The notes: generated by a model from the sequence alone, not told the origin. DNA of 64,000 bases from CAVVYJ01 sp963752495 (GCA_963752495.1 CAVVYJ010000002.1:558001-622000), one strand, 5' to 3'; positions 9,271 through 17,940 are shown, counted from the first letter of the stretch. Numbers and translations: made by a program.

Positions 9271-10362
9271 ATGACTATGGACATGAACATTCCTGCCAAA
9301 CCCCAGCCTTTAGAAAAGGCCGTACTTGCTAAGTTTAATCCAATTTCACGTTTGTCGCCGGGCAGGTTAGATGAGCTTGCAGATGTGTGTATTTTGGAAC
9401 ATGTCAGCAAAGATCTAGACCCCACACGCATGAACACTGAAAGCCTGCAAGCCTTATATATTGTAAAAGGTGATTTGGGGATTCGTTATGAGAACGGGAA
9501 TAAAGTGATTTTGCGTGGCGGCACCGATGCCGCTAAAAATCCCATAGATTCAGAACGGCTTAAGATTAAAGATACTATTGCGCTCACCCCAATTGATGTG
9601 GTGCGGATTGATTTGGATTTGCTCGATATCATGCTCACATGGGATCAGATATCTGGCTATGTTGCGCCTGGTGCGCAAGCCGCTCTGGCGAAAAAACCAC
9701 AGGGTGACATTAAGATTAATGCAGAAAGTTTTAACGCCTTTAAGCTTAAAAATGGCGTTTTCGCCAAATTGCCCGCCGCCAATATCGAAACCATGTTTGC
9801 CCGCCTAAGCAGTATTAATGTGGAGGCAGGTCAAACGATTATCACGCAAGGGCAGGATGGTGATTATTATTATCTCATCCAAGAAGGCACGGCAGTTGTA
9901 ACACGCGTTACCGACCCGAGTCGCCCACCAATGGAGCTGGCTGAGATTTCTGCGGGAACAGCATTTGGTGAGGAGGCGTTGGCCTCTGACACTAAACGCA
10001 ATGCAACGGTGAGAATGAAAACCAATGGTCAGCTGTTGCGATTGAAGAAAGAAGATTTTATCGAGCTTTTAAAAGCGCCAATTGTGAGCATGGTGAATAT
10101 GGAACAAGCCAAACAACATGTTGCAAAGGGCGCGGTGTGGTTGGATGTGCGCTTTGAATCAGAATATAAATATCACCATCTCGAAGGTGCAGTCAATGCG
10201 CCGATACACGAGCTGCGTAGCAAGCTAGACTGGCTGGATAAAACTAAAGAATATATCGTGTACTGCCAAACCGGTCGCCGCAGCAGTGCCGCCGCGTTTA
10301 TTTTAGCGCAACATGGCATTAATGCTGTGGTGTTAGAAGGTGGAACACGAAGTGCTGGTTAA
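9271..10362 (+). CDS. Cyclic-nucleotide-binding protein with C-terminal rhodanese domain
   Basis: A 363-residue soluble protein. Residues about 1-160 resemble a degenerate cNMP-binding (CAP_ED-like) lobe; residues about 170-280 are a clear one, with GQTIITQGQDGDYYYLIQEG and the phosphate-binding cassette GTAFGEEAL. The C-terminal 80 residues are a rhodanese domain: WLDVRFESEYKYHHLEGA and active-site loop YCQTGRRSS with the catalytic Cys. It thus couples cAMP sensing to sulfurtransferase-type or scaffold chemistry. It is third in a cyclase-phosphodiesterase-receptor run. The start is the first of three nearby ATGs after the previous stop; the exact one is uncertain. Confidence 0.85.
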   Translation: MTMDMNIPAKPQPLEKAVLAKFNPISRLSPGRLDELADVCILEHVSKDLDPTRMNTESLQALYIVKGDLGIRYENGNKVILRGGTDAAKNPIDSERLKIKDTIALTPIDVVRIDLDLLDIMLTWDQISGYVAPGAQAALAKKPQGDIKINAESFNAFKLKNGVFAKLPAANIETMFARLSSINVEAGQTIITQGQDGDYYYLIQEGTAVVTRVTDPSRPPMELAEISAGTAFGEEALASDTKRNATVRMKTNGQLLRLKKEDFIELLKAPIVSMVNMEQAKQHVAKGAVWLDVRFESEYKYHHLEGAVNAPIHELRSKLDWLDKTKEYIVYCQTGRRSSAAAFILAQHGINAVVLEGGTRSAG

Positions 10363-10459
10363 AATTAGGTCAAAACAGTTACTCTATGCCCTCTCTTATG
10401 ATATTGGCTCTTAGAGCATTTGCTTTTATTATTTTTGTGCTAATATTTTATCAGGACAT

Positions 10460-10490
10460 AAAAAAGCCCATCAAAAGATGGGCTTTTTTA
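10460..10490. terminator. Bidirectional intrinsic terminator
   Basis: A perfect hairpin AAAGCCCATC-AAAA-GATGGGCTTT with A- and T-runs at its ends. It closes the cyclic-nucleotide operon (plus) and the pilin gene (minus). Confidence 0.88.
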
Positions 10491-10510
10491 TAGCTTTAAT
10501 ACTTCAACTA

Positions 10511-10913
10511 TTAAGAACAGATTTTAGATACGTCAGTAGCACCAACACCGGCCGTTGGAGCGCATACCCAAGTAATATTACCACCGGCAGCAGCTGGAGC
10601 CGTTGGGGTTAATGTTATGGTAACTGCAGCTGCACCACCAGTACTTACGCCAGTTAAGACACCTGCGCCAGCACAGTTAGGAATGGCAACGGCATTATCA
10701 TCTACACAGCCTAAAGCACCACTGTTGTCGAAACCAAGACCAACTTTCATTTTTTGACCTGCTAACGCTTTAGCTTCAACATGCAAGCCGCGGTTTCTGA
10801 CCTAACGGTGTAGTCATGATATGCCGGAATTGCGATTGCAGCCAAAATACCGATAATTGCCACCACAATCATCAACTCGATCAGGGTAAAACCTTTTTGT
10901 CATTGTTTTTCAT
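10511..10913 (-). pseudogene. Type IV pilin (PilA-like), reading frame broken
   Basis: Major or minor pilin of a type IV pilus. The N-terminal hallmark is encoded at about 10810-10900 on this strand: GFTLIELMIV, then VAIIGILAAIAIPAY, the class III methylation motif plus helix with the expected Glu5. The C-terminal 90 residues (10511-10786) are in another frame and end with two Cys (WVC and KICS) that would form the pilin disulfide loop. At least two indels separate ATG, helix and tail: AATGACAAAA near 10895-10905 and GTTAGGTCAG near 10790-10805. The start I use has AAAGGA 7 bases upstream. Given the many indels in this window, sequencing error is more likely than true decay. Gly/Ala/Thr-rich tail. 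Confidence 0.75.
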
Positions 10914-11002
10914 TTTCATTTCCTTTTAAAAATAGTGTGACGATAAAAAGATTGGCATCAACATCAGGGGGAGAGCCGATACCAGTACTTGGAATGAATA
11001 TG

Positions 11003-11018
11003 AGCAACAGGTATGCCA
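11003..11018 (-). promoter_or_regulatory. Sigma-54 (RpoN) -24/-12 promoter for the pilin gene
   Basis: On the minus strand the sequence TGGCATACCTGTTGCT matches the RpoN consensus TGGCAC-N5-TTGC with exact GG-to-GC spacing. Transcription would start near 10992, giving a leader of about 80 bases before the pilin ATG. Pilin genes are classic RpoN/PilR targets. The rest of the gap (10914-11096) is AT-rich with nothing else I can name. Confidence 0.72.
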
Positions 11019-11096
11019 GTTTTAATGATTTTATTTAACTTATTGTTTTTATTATATTTATATAACTAAAGTGCAAATCCATATAACTCAAAACGA

Positions 11097-11126
11097 TAAA
11101 AAAAGCGGGTTTTACCCCGCTTTTTA
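11097..11126. terminator. Intrinsic terminator after the MxaD-like gene
   Basis: Hairpin AAGCGGG-TTTTAC-CCCGCTT flanked by A- and T-runs. It lies about 57 bases past the repaired stop of the MxaD-like gene (minus strand) and may also insulate the pilin promoter region. Confidence 0.8.
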
Positions 11127-11182
11127 TGTCATTCGGTGACAAATTTTGTCACTATTAGTCAGCTACTTTTAGTCAATTTGAG

Positions 11183-11790
11183 TTACCAGAATTTCCACCA
11201 TGGTTTTTTACTGGCTGACTTGATATCGGCTGACTTGGCGGGAGCCTCGCTGGCTCCCGTGCCGGTTACTTTGAGTTTTCGAGTACCTTTTTCAAATTAG
11301 GTAAGCCAGCATCGTAAACATCATTCACAAACTTCAATGCTGTTTCATCATCTTGGCCCGGTGGAATCGGTGGGTTCAGACTATATAAGCGATAAAAACG
11401 ACCAACCCATGTCACTGTGCTCTCGCCAGCGCCTGGGCCAGCGGTAACTTTGATGAATGCATTGTAATCTTTTACCGGAGCGACACCGCCTACGATTTCA
11501 TACTTGATTTTCATGTCAGCATCATCAATGCCTTTTAAGCGCTCGTTGATTACGCCGCCATCTTTAAGTGTGAGCGTTCTAAATGTATCTTCACCTTTTT
11601 TCTCGAGTTTGGTGCTGGCAACAGGCGGCAACCAAGCATGCAAGTTACCGAAATCTTTTACCATCGCCCATACTTTAGCCGGAGCGGCTTTAATGACAAT
11701 AGATTTTTCTACTTTTTGTGGGCTAGGGCCGTGCGCAGCGGCATTAAACGAAAGTGTTGCAAGCGCGATGAGAGCTAAAAACTTTTTCAT
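11183..11790 (-). CDS. mxaD: MxaD-like periplasmic SRPBCC protein (probable frameshift near its end)
   Basis: The N-terminal 21 residues are a signal peptide (MKKFLALIALATLSFNAAA) followed by HGPSPQKVEKSI and an SRPBCC/START-like fold with KVWAMVKDFGNLHAW. This start resembles MxaD, the periplasmic protein reported to aid methanol dehydrogenase with its cytochrome cL. The uninterrupted frame stops at 11266, but shifting by one base there (AAAG read as AAG) opens 28 more codons ending in KKPWWKFW, with an internal AKSADIKSA repeat. I therefore extend the gene to 11183. The extension is seen in sequence; that it is translated is inferred. A lone mxaD without the mxa operon suggests a role with another PQQ dehydrogenase. 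Confidence 0.68.
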
Positions 11791-11923
11791 GCAGGGTCTC
11801 CAAGGACATTATTAAAAGATCGAGGTTTAAAAATAAAAAGCTTAATTAAAAACAACATGGCATTATAAATGACTTAACAATTTACGCCTATGCCTGATAA
11901 CGCGCCGAGCTGATGCGGGTTGA

Positions 11924-12859
11924 CTAGTTAAGAATAAAACTGCCGAATGCACGGCTTTTGTCACCTGTTTTGATTTTGCTAATAAGTTTATTCGTTTTTG
12001 CATCTATAACGCTTACATTATTATCGCCCCAGGAGGCAATAACCACGCGGTTGTTGGCAGCATCAAAACTAATGCCTTCAGGGGTCATGCCAACCTCAAC
12101 CGTGGCTAATGTTTTCTGCGTTTTTAAGTCAATCACCGAGACTGTATCATCCAGCGTATTGGTGACATATAAGGTTTTGTTGTCTGAACTGGGAACCGCG
12201 CAATAGGGGTGATCGCCCACTTTGATTTTACTTTGTGACCAGTTACTGGTGTTAATCACAGATACGGAATCTGTATAAACATTGACTGCATATAAAGTAC
12301 CGCCATCGCTACTCAAGCTGATGCCAAAAGGGTGTGTGCCCACTGGAATATGCTTCACTGTTTTAAGTGTCGCACTATCAATCACCGCGATTTGATTGGT
12401 ATCGCGAGCGGCCACGTAAAGGGTTTTGCTGTCTGGGCTTACAATTAATCCCGCAGGCGCTTTTTCTACAATCACTTCGTTTTGCTCCGCGTAATTGGCG
12501 GTATTAATCGCAATCACGCGGTCGCTAAACCAATCTGCGACGTACAAAGTTTTGCTGTCCGGCGAAATCGCAATGCCGACAGGCGACCCTTTAATTGCAA
12601 TGCTTTCAATCACTTTTTGCGTGCCGGTGTTAATGACTGAAATGTTCTGGCTCTCTACGTTGGTAATGAACACGCGCTGTAGTTTTTTTGAAACCGCAAC
12701 GCCTACTGGCGCCTTGCCAACCGCAATGGAACTGATTACTTTGCTCTGTGCTATGTCAATGACCGACACCGTATTATCTCCTTGGTTGGTAATATAAGCC
12801 AAGTTTGGATGTGCACAGGCGCCAAGCGCAACGGCAAAGATTAACAATAAAAATTTCAT
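11924..12859 (-). CDS. YVTN-family beta-propeller lipoprotein
   Basis: A 311-residue secreted protein built of seven repeats of about 42 residues with the pattern VAVSPDSKTLYVA...VSVIDT. It begins with a lipoprotein signal (MKFLLLIFAVALGAC, lipobox LGAC), so it is expected to be anchored in the outer membrane. YVTN propellers next to PQQ-alcohol-dehydrogenase accessory genes are frequent in methylotrophs, and here the neighbour downstream is MxaD-like. No catalytic residues are apparent; binding or scaffolding is likely. I use the ATG at 12859 and not the upstream TTG because it gives the compact lipoprotein signal. Confidence 0.82.
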   Translation of the reverse strand: MKFLLLIFAVALGACAHPNLAYITNQGDNTVSVIDIAQSKVISSIAVGKAPVGVAVSKKLQRVFITNVESQNISVINTGTQKVIESIAIKGSPVGIAISPDSKTLYVADWFSDRVIAINTANYAEQNEVIVEKAPAGLIVSPDSKTLYVAARDTNQIAVIDSATLKTVKHIPVGTHPFGISLSSDGGTLYAVNVYTDSVSVINTSNWSQSKIKVGDHPYCAVPSSDNKTLYVTNTLDDTVSVIDLKTQKTLATVEVGMTPEGISFDAANNRVVIASWGDNNVSVIDAKTNKLISKIKTGDKSRAFGSFILN

Positions 12860-12965
12860 GCATATTCTCAATAATTATTTAAATTACATTTTAGATACAA
12901 AAGCGTGCTTTCCATAGTGTTAAAAATGTGAAAAAATGGCGTTAGACAATTAAGGTAGTTGCATT

Positions 12966-13493
12966 ATGTTAGATCGTGACGGATTTCGTCCGAATGTGGG
13001 AATCATTTTGTGCAATGCACAAAATCAGGTGTTTTGGGGCAAGCGTGTTCGTGAGCATGCATGGCAGTTTCCGCAGGGTGGCATAGATTATGGCGAAAGC
13101 CCAGAGCAAGCGATGTATCGCGAGCTGATGGAAGAGGTTGGCTTAAAGCCAGAGCATGTAAAAATTTTGGGCCGCACGCGTGACTGGTTGCGCTATGAGG
13201 TGCCGAGCACGTGGGTCAAGCGTGAATGGCGTGGCAGCTATAAAGGCCAAAAACAAATTTGGTATTTGTTGAGGTTGCTGGGGCGTGATACGGATGTATC
13301 ATTGCGCGCAAGCGAGCACCCGGAGTTTGACGCATGGCGCTGGAGCGATTACTGGGTGCCGCTGGAAGATGTGATTGAGTTCAAGCGAGACGTATATAAG
13401 GCCGCACTAAATGAGCTTGCAGTGCATTTGCATCACAGCAAACCAAGAGCAACACGCTCAAATGCAAAACCCAAAATGGATAAAGTTACTTGA
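12966..13493 (+). CDS. rppH: RNA pyrophosphohydrolase RppH (NudH)
   Basis: A 175-residue Nudix hydrolase that removes pyrophosphate from 5'-triphosphorylated RNA and so starts mRNA decay. The first residues MLDRDGFRPNVGIIL are diagnostic of RppH; the Nudix box is GGIDYGESPEQAMYRELMEE (residues about 38-60, with the REXXEE metal ligands). WYLLRLLGRD and EFDAWRW are further family marks. The last 20 residues are basic and variable. It is a single-gene unit closed by a terminator. Confidence 0.95.
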   Translation: MLDRDGFRPNVGIILCNAQNQVFWGKRVREHAWQFPQGGIDYGESPEQAMYRELMEEVGLKPEHVKILGRTRDWLRYEVPSTWVKREWRGSYKGQKQIWYLLRLLGRDTDVSLRASEHPEFDAWRWSDYWVPLEDVIEFKRDVYKAALNELAVHLHHSKPRATRSNAKPKMDKVT

Positions 13494-13496
13494 GCC

Positions 13497-13524
13497 AAAA
13501 AAACCTGCTTTAAGCAGGTTTTTT
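13497..13524. terminator. Bidirectional intrinsic terminator between rppH and psd
   Basis: Hairpin CCTGC-TTTAA-GCAGG with seven A before and six T after. The psd stop codon lies in the loop, so the end of psd is built into the terminator. Confidence 0.8.
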
Positions 13525-14358
13525 GTTGCCCATGATTTCCCCTAGTTTGATACTCTTGGCGGGCTTCCATTTTTTGTTAAATTCTATAGCGCCTTTTTCA
13601 AACAACATGACCACAGTAGAGCCTAGCAAAAATCGTCCCATTTCTTCACCTTGCTTAAGCTCAACTTCTCCATCATAGCGCCAGGTGCGGATTTCCTTTG
13701 TGCGAGGCGAATTGATGACATCGTGCCACACAGTTGCCATGCTCCCCACGATTGTTGCGCCGACCAGCACCATGACGAATGTGCCGTGTGTTTCTGATAC
13801 AAATTCGCATACAACTCGCTCATTGCGCGCAAACAAATTAGGCACATTTTCCGCTGTTGTCGGGTTGACCGAGAACAAATCGCCGGGCACATAAGCCATG
13901 CTCTTGAGTACGCCCGCGCAAGGCATGTGAATTCGATGATAATCTTTCGGACTTAAATACAAGCAAGCAAAATGGCCATTTTCGAAATGGCTGGCTAGCG
14001 GCACATTGCCGGCCACAAGTTCCAAGGTTGAGTAGTCACGACCTTTCGCCTGAAAAATACGCCCGTCTTTAATAATGCCAAATTGGCTAATGGCGCCATC
14101 CACAGGGCAAATAAAATCAGCGTCGCTAATTGGCCGTGCATCGGCTTTTAGTGGGCGTGTAAAAAAATCATTAAAGGTGAGATAGGATTTAATATCAGGA
14201 TTTTCTGCCTCACTCATTTTTACTTTATAACGCTTTACAAACCATTTAATAACGGCTGTTGTTAGCTTGCCAGCTTGTTTGTTGGCGAGTTTTCCTGCTA
14301 ATAGCGTGATGAAATGTTTGGGCAATACATACTGTAAAAAAGTCGCGAGATTTAGCAT
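13510..14358 (-). CDS. psd: Phosphatidylserine decarboxylase proenzyme
   Basis: A 282-residue inner-membrane enzyme making phosphatidylethanolamine. The self-cleavage motif LGST (in FLLGSTVVMLFEKG) lies about 35 residues from the end, where the proenzyme splits into beta and alpha chains and the Ser becomes the pyruvoyl group. NDFFTRPLKADARP, CPVDGAISQFG and YHRIHMP are conserved blocks of the classical long form. Complete, with no frame damage. Confidence 0.95.
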   Translation of the reverse strand: MLNLATFLQYVLPKHFITLLAGKLANKQAGKLTTAVIKWFVKRYKVKMSEAENPDIKSYLTFNDFFTRPLKADARPISDADFICPVDGAISQFGIIKDGRIFQAKGRDYSTLELVAGNVPLASHFENGHFACLYLSPKDYHRIHMPCAGVLKSMAYVPGDLFSVNPTTAENVPNLFARNERVVCEFVSETHGTFVMVLVGATIVGSMATVWHDVINSPRTKEIRTWRYDGEVELKQGEEMGRFLLGSTVVMLFEKGAIEFNKKWKPAKSIKLGEIMGNKKPA

Positions 14359-14377
14359 TTTCTAAAGTTTCAATAAA

Positions 14378-14406
14378 AATAGGGCAAGAGTAACTCTTGC
14401 CCTATT
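14378..14406 (-). terminator. Intrinsic terminator of the ilv operon
   Basis: A perfect 10-bp stem AGGGCAAGAG-TAA-CTCTTGCCCT. On the minus strand it is followed by ATTTTTATT, so it should end the ilvBNC transcript about 80 bases past the ilvC stop. Confidence 0.75.
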
Positions 14407-14456
14407 GTAAGTCAGTTTTGTCGTAAAATTTTCTTTTTTAAAGCTTATGCCATTAC

Positions 14457-14504
14457 CAGTTTTTCGACTGAACTTCTTCTCTTAGCGATCAGTTTTTCGA
14501 CTGA
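14457..14504. repeat. Direct repeat of the ilvC 3' end
   Basis: CAGTTTTTCGACTGA occurs at 14490-14504, where it encodes the last residues of IlvC (QSKN-stop), and identically at 14457-14471, 33 bases downstream of the gene end. In the ilvC frame the second copy again reads QSKN. It looks like a copied gene tail. Confidence 0.7.
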
Positions 14505-15506
14505 TCTACTAATTTGTTTTTTGCAATCCAAGGCATCATTGCGCGGAGCTTGCTGCCTACTTGCTCAATTGGGTGCGCAGCATTCAAGCGGCGACGCGCT
14601 ACCATTTCTGGGTAGTTGGTGCGACCTTCTAAAATAAACTGTTTTGCATAGCTGCCGTTTTGAATGTTTTTTAGGCATTCTTTCATGGCGGCGCGTGCTT
14701 GGTCAGAAATCACACGCGGGCCAGTCACATATTCACCGTACTCTGCGTTGTTAGAGATAGAGTAGTTCATGTTGGCAATGCCGCCTTCATACATTAAGTC
14801 GACAATCAATTTCAACTCATGCAGGCATTCGAAATAAGCCATCTCAGGCGCGTAACCTGCTTCAGTTAAGGTTTCAAAACCTGCTTTTACCAGCTCAACC
14901 GCGCCGCCGCATAATACCGCTTGTTCGCCGAACAAGTCAGTTTCAGTTTCTTCGCGGAAGTCGGTCTCAATTACGCCGCCTTTTGTGCCGCCATTGGCTG
15001 CAGCGTAGGAGAGCGCCAAATCTTTTGCTTTGCCTGATTTATCTTGATATACAGCAATGAGTGAAGGAACGCCGCCACCTTTTAGATATTCTGAGCGTAC
15101 AGTGTGGCCTGGACCTTTTGGTGCAATCATAATCACATCTAAATCGGCACGCGGCACGATTTGGTTATAGTGAATATTAAAGCCATGCGCAAATGCGAGC
15201 GCCGCGCCCTTTTTTCAAGTTCCCAGCAACTTCAGCATGGAAAATTCCTGCCATGGTCTCATCTGGCAATAAAATCATCACAACGTCTGCATCTTTGACA
15301 GCATCAGCAATTTCCAATGTCTTGTGTCCAGCGCCTTCAGCTTTTGCCCAGGAGCTGCCGCCTTTGCGTAAACCAATAGTGACGTTGACGCCGCTGTCTT
15401 TTAGGTTGGCTGCGTGTGCGTGACCTTGTGAGCCATAACCAACGATGGTTACTTTTTTGCCTTTAATAATGCTGAGGTCAGCGTCTTTGTCGTAATACAC
15501 TTTCAT
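14489..15506 (-). CDS. ilvC: Ketol-acid reductoisomerase (one frameshift)
   Basis: Makes dihydroxy-isovalerate or dihydroxy-methylvalerate from acetolactate or acetohydroxybutyrate with NADPH and Mg, the second common step of branched-chain amino acid synthesis. The N-terminal Rossmann motif is GYGSQGHAHAANL; the C-terminal knotted domain has ETDLFGEQAVLCGG, ELKLIVDLMYEGGI and SNNAEYG. The frame breaks at a run of six T (15210-15215); reading five restores NLKKGAALAFAHGFNIHYNQ and joins both halves. The repaired length is 338 residues, exactly usual. Third gene of ilvB-ilvN-ilvC. An error in the read is far likelier than loss of an essential biosynthetic gene. Confidence 0.95.
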
Positions 15507-15540
15507 TGTGATTTGCCTTTCAATACAAATACTTGATTAA

Positions 15541-16032
15541 TTATATTTTTAAAACTCTATCACCGCGGCCGATGCCGGATGCGCCCGTACGAACTGTTTC
15601 TAAAATTGCGGTTTTATCTAAACTTTCAATAAAAGCATCGAGTTTATTGCCTGAACCTGTAAGCTCAATTGTAAAGCTACCATCAGCAACATCGATGATG
15701 CGTCCGCGAAAAATGTCACACATGCGCTTCATTTCTTCTCTGTACGTATTGGTAGCTTTTACTTTAATTAGCATCAATTCGCGCTCGATATACTTGCCAT
15801 CGTTTAAATCGAGGACTTTAATTACATCAACTAATTTATTGAGTTGCTTGATAATCTGCTCAATGACTTCGTCTGAACCGCTTGTGACAATCGTCATGCG
15901 TGACATAGTAGGATCTTCGGTTGCAGCGACAGTAAGCGATTCAATGTTGTAGCCGCGAGCCGAAAACAGACCAGCTACGCGCGATAAAGCGCCAGCCTCA
16001 TTTTCCATCAATAGCGAAATAATATGGCGCAT
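15541..16032 (-). CDS. ilvN: Acetolactate synthase small (regulatory) subunit
   Basis: A 163-residue valine-responsive subunit. The N-terminal ACT domain starts MRHIISLLMENEAGALSRVA and continues GLFSARGYNIESLTVA; the second half (about 80-163) is the AHAS C-terminal domain with RMCDIFRGRIID. It binds IlvB and confers feedback inhibition by valine. Its start codon overlaps the ilvB stop by one base, so translation is probably coupled. Named ilvH in some genomes. Confidence 0.95.
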   Translation of the reverse strand: MRHIISLLMENEAGALSRVAGLFSARGYNIESLTVAATEDPTMSRMTIVTSGSDEVIEQIIKQLNKLVDVIKVLDLNDGKYIERELMLIKVKATNTYREEMKRMCDIFRGRIIDVADGSFTIELTGSGNKLDAFIESLDKTAILETVRTGASGIGRGDRVLKI

Positions 16033-17779
16033 TATAAATCCTCAGCCAAAATCATTTCGGATAGACCTTTACCGTTTTCAATCATCGGGAATACATTTTC
16101 TTTTTGATCGGTAATGAAATCCATAAACACAAACCGGTCTTTCATCGCGAATGCTTCTTTGAGTGCACCTTCTACATCGCCAGGCTGGGTAATTTGCATA
16201 CCCACATGACCGTAGGATTCTGCCAGCTTAACGAAATCTGGCAAGCTGTCCATGTAAGATTCTGAATAGCGATTCTCATAGAAAAACTCTTGCCATTGGC
16301 GCACCATACCCAAGTAGCGGTTGTTAAGCAAAATCACCTTGATAGGCAGATGGTATTGTTTGCAGGTGGAAAGCTCCTGAATATTCATCTGAATGCTACC
16401 TTCGCCCGTTACGCATGCTACTTGCGCATTAGGGAAGGCAAACTGACAGCCCATTGCATAAGGCAAACCAACGCCCATTGTGCCAAGGCCGCCAGAGTTA
16501 ATCCAGCGACGCGGCTTATCAAAATCGTAATATTGCGCGGCCCACATTTGATGCTGGCCAACGTCTGAGGTCACAAAAGCGTCGCCTTTGGTGACTTCGC
16601 ATAGCTTTTCAATTACATACTGTGGCTTAATCAGGCCGTTACTATTGTCGTAGTTCAAGCATAATTTGCTACGCCATTTATCAATTTGTTCCCACCAAGC
16701 CTTGAGCGCAGAGGATGGTTTTGATGCTTCAGTAGCTACCAATGCATTCATCTCAGCTAACACAGACTTTACATCGCCAACAATTGGCACATCGACTTTT
16801 ACACGTTTGGAGATGGATGATGGATCAATGTCCACGTGAATGATGGTGCGTGATTTACTAAAAAAATGCGCAGGATTGCCAATCACGCGGTCATCAAATC
16901 GCGCGCCAACAGCCAAAAGCACATCGCAGTCCTGCATGGCCATATTGGCTTCATAAGTACCGTGCATGCCCAGCATACCCAGAAATTGTTTGTCAGTAGC
17001 GGGGTAGCCGCCCAAGCCCATGAGGGTGTTGGTAACTGGCATGCCAAGCGTCTTCACCAGTTTAACTAATGCTTCTGCTGCATCGCCCAACACAACACCT
17101 CCGCCCGTATATATCATTGGGCGTTTTGCTTCCAGAAGTAATTTCACCGCTTTTTTAATTTGTCCGCTGTGCCCTTTGGTAACAGGGTTGTAAGAGCGCA
17201 TCTCAACGCTTTGCGGATAATTAAATTCAGTTTTATGTGCTGTAATGTCTTTCGGTATGTCTACTACAACTGGACCAGGGCGACCAGTTCTGGCGATATG
17301 AAACGCTTTTTTCATGGTGATGGCGATATCTTTGACATCTTTCACCAAAAAGTTGTGTTTAACGCATGGGCGCGTGACGCCGACCATATCGACTTCTTGG
17401 AATGCATCCAAGCCGATTGCAGGTACAGGCACTTGGCCACTGATTACAACGAGCGGAATAGAATCCATATAAGCAGTTGCGATGCCCGTGATGGCATTGG
17501 TTGCGCCGGGCCTGACGTAACTAAAGCAACGCCTACTTCACCGGTTGAGCGTGAAAAGGCATCTGCAGCATGTACGGCCGCTTGTTCGTGCCGCACTAAT
17601 ATGTGTTTAAAGTAATCTTGGTTATAAATTGCATCATAAATGTGCAGCACTGCGCCGCCTGGGTAGCCAAACACAAACTTGACTTTTTCTTCTTCCAGGC
17701 AACGAATGACAATCTCCGCACCAGTAATTGGGTGGGTGTCAGCTTCTTGCTTGCTGGTTGGGGTGGAGATCTGATTCAT
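16032..17779 (-). CDS. ilvB: Acetolactate synthase large (catalytic) subunit (one frameshift)
   Basis: ThDP/FAD enzyme condensing two pyruvates, or pyruvate and 2-oxobutyrate, in the first step of valine, leucine and isoleucine synthesis. The catalytic Glu is in VRHEQAAVHAADAF; the C-terminal ThDP motif is GEGSIQMNIQELST through NNRYLGMVRQWQ. The two frames meet at about 17508-17511: one missing base in CCGGGCC; restoring it yields the expected SGPGATNAITGIA block leading into YMDSIPLVVISGQVP. Repaired length is about 582 residues. First gene of the operon; upstream lies a 6-bp inverted repeat and the shared region with the iron locus. Confidence 0.95.
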
Positions 17780-17793
17780 AAACCTATTATTTT

Positions 17794-17810
17794 GTTAGTT
17801 TGATACTAAC
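17794..17810. repeat. Inverted repeat in the ilvB leader
   Basis: GTTAGT-TTGAT-ACTAAC, a perfect 6-bp inverted repeat 14 bases before the ilvB start codon. It could be an operator or a leader hairpin near the ribosome site; no leader peptide rich in Leu/Val/Ile codons is visible, so classic attenuation is not supported. Confidence 0.4.
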
Positions 17811-17880
17811 CCTACACAATAACGGTTTGGGCTAGTTTGGTCAAGGTCGTGGGTACAAAAACGACAGTAAAATGAATATG

Positions 17881-17909
17881 TTGACATTATAAATAAGAAT
17901 CATTATCAT
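17881..17909 (+). promoter_or_regulatory. Fur-controlled promoter of the iron uptake locus
   Basis: A -35 TTGACA (17881-17886) and -10 TATCAT (17904-17909) are separated by 17 bases. A Fur-box-like sequence at 17889-17907 overlaps both; its right half AATCATTATC is a perfect match to the consensus and the full 19-mer matches at about 14 positions. Iron-loaded Fur bound here would block the promoter. Confidence 0.72.
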
Positions 17910-17940
17910 TTACAAATGTTGGTTAAGAGGGAAAGTAATC

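Noticed and set aside
14489..15506. Two separate ilvC genes or a pseudogene
   Set aside because: The two frames meet at a six-base T-run and together give exactly the usual 338 residues; one indel explains it.
17780..17880. Leader-peptide attenuator for ilvB
   Set aside because: No short ORF rich in Leu, Val or Ile codons and no terminator/antiterminator pair; only a 6-bp inverted repeat.
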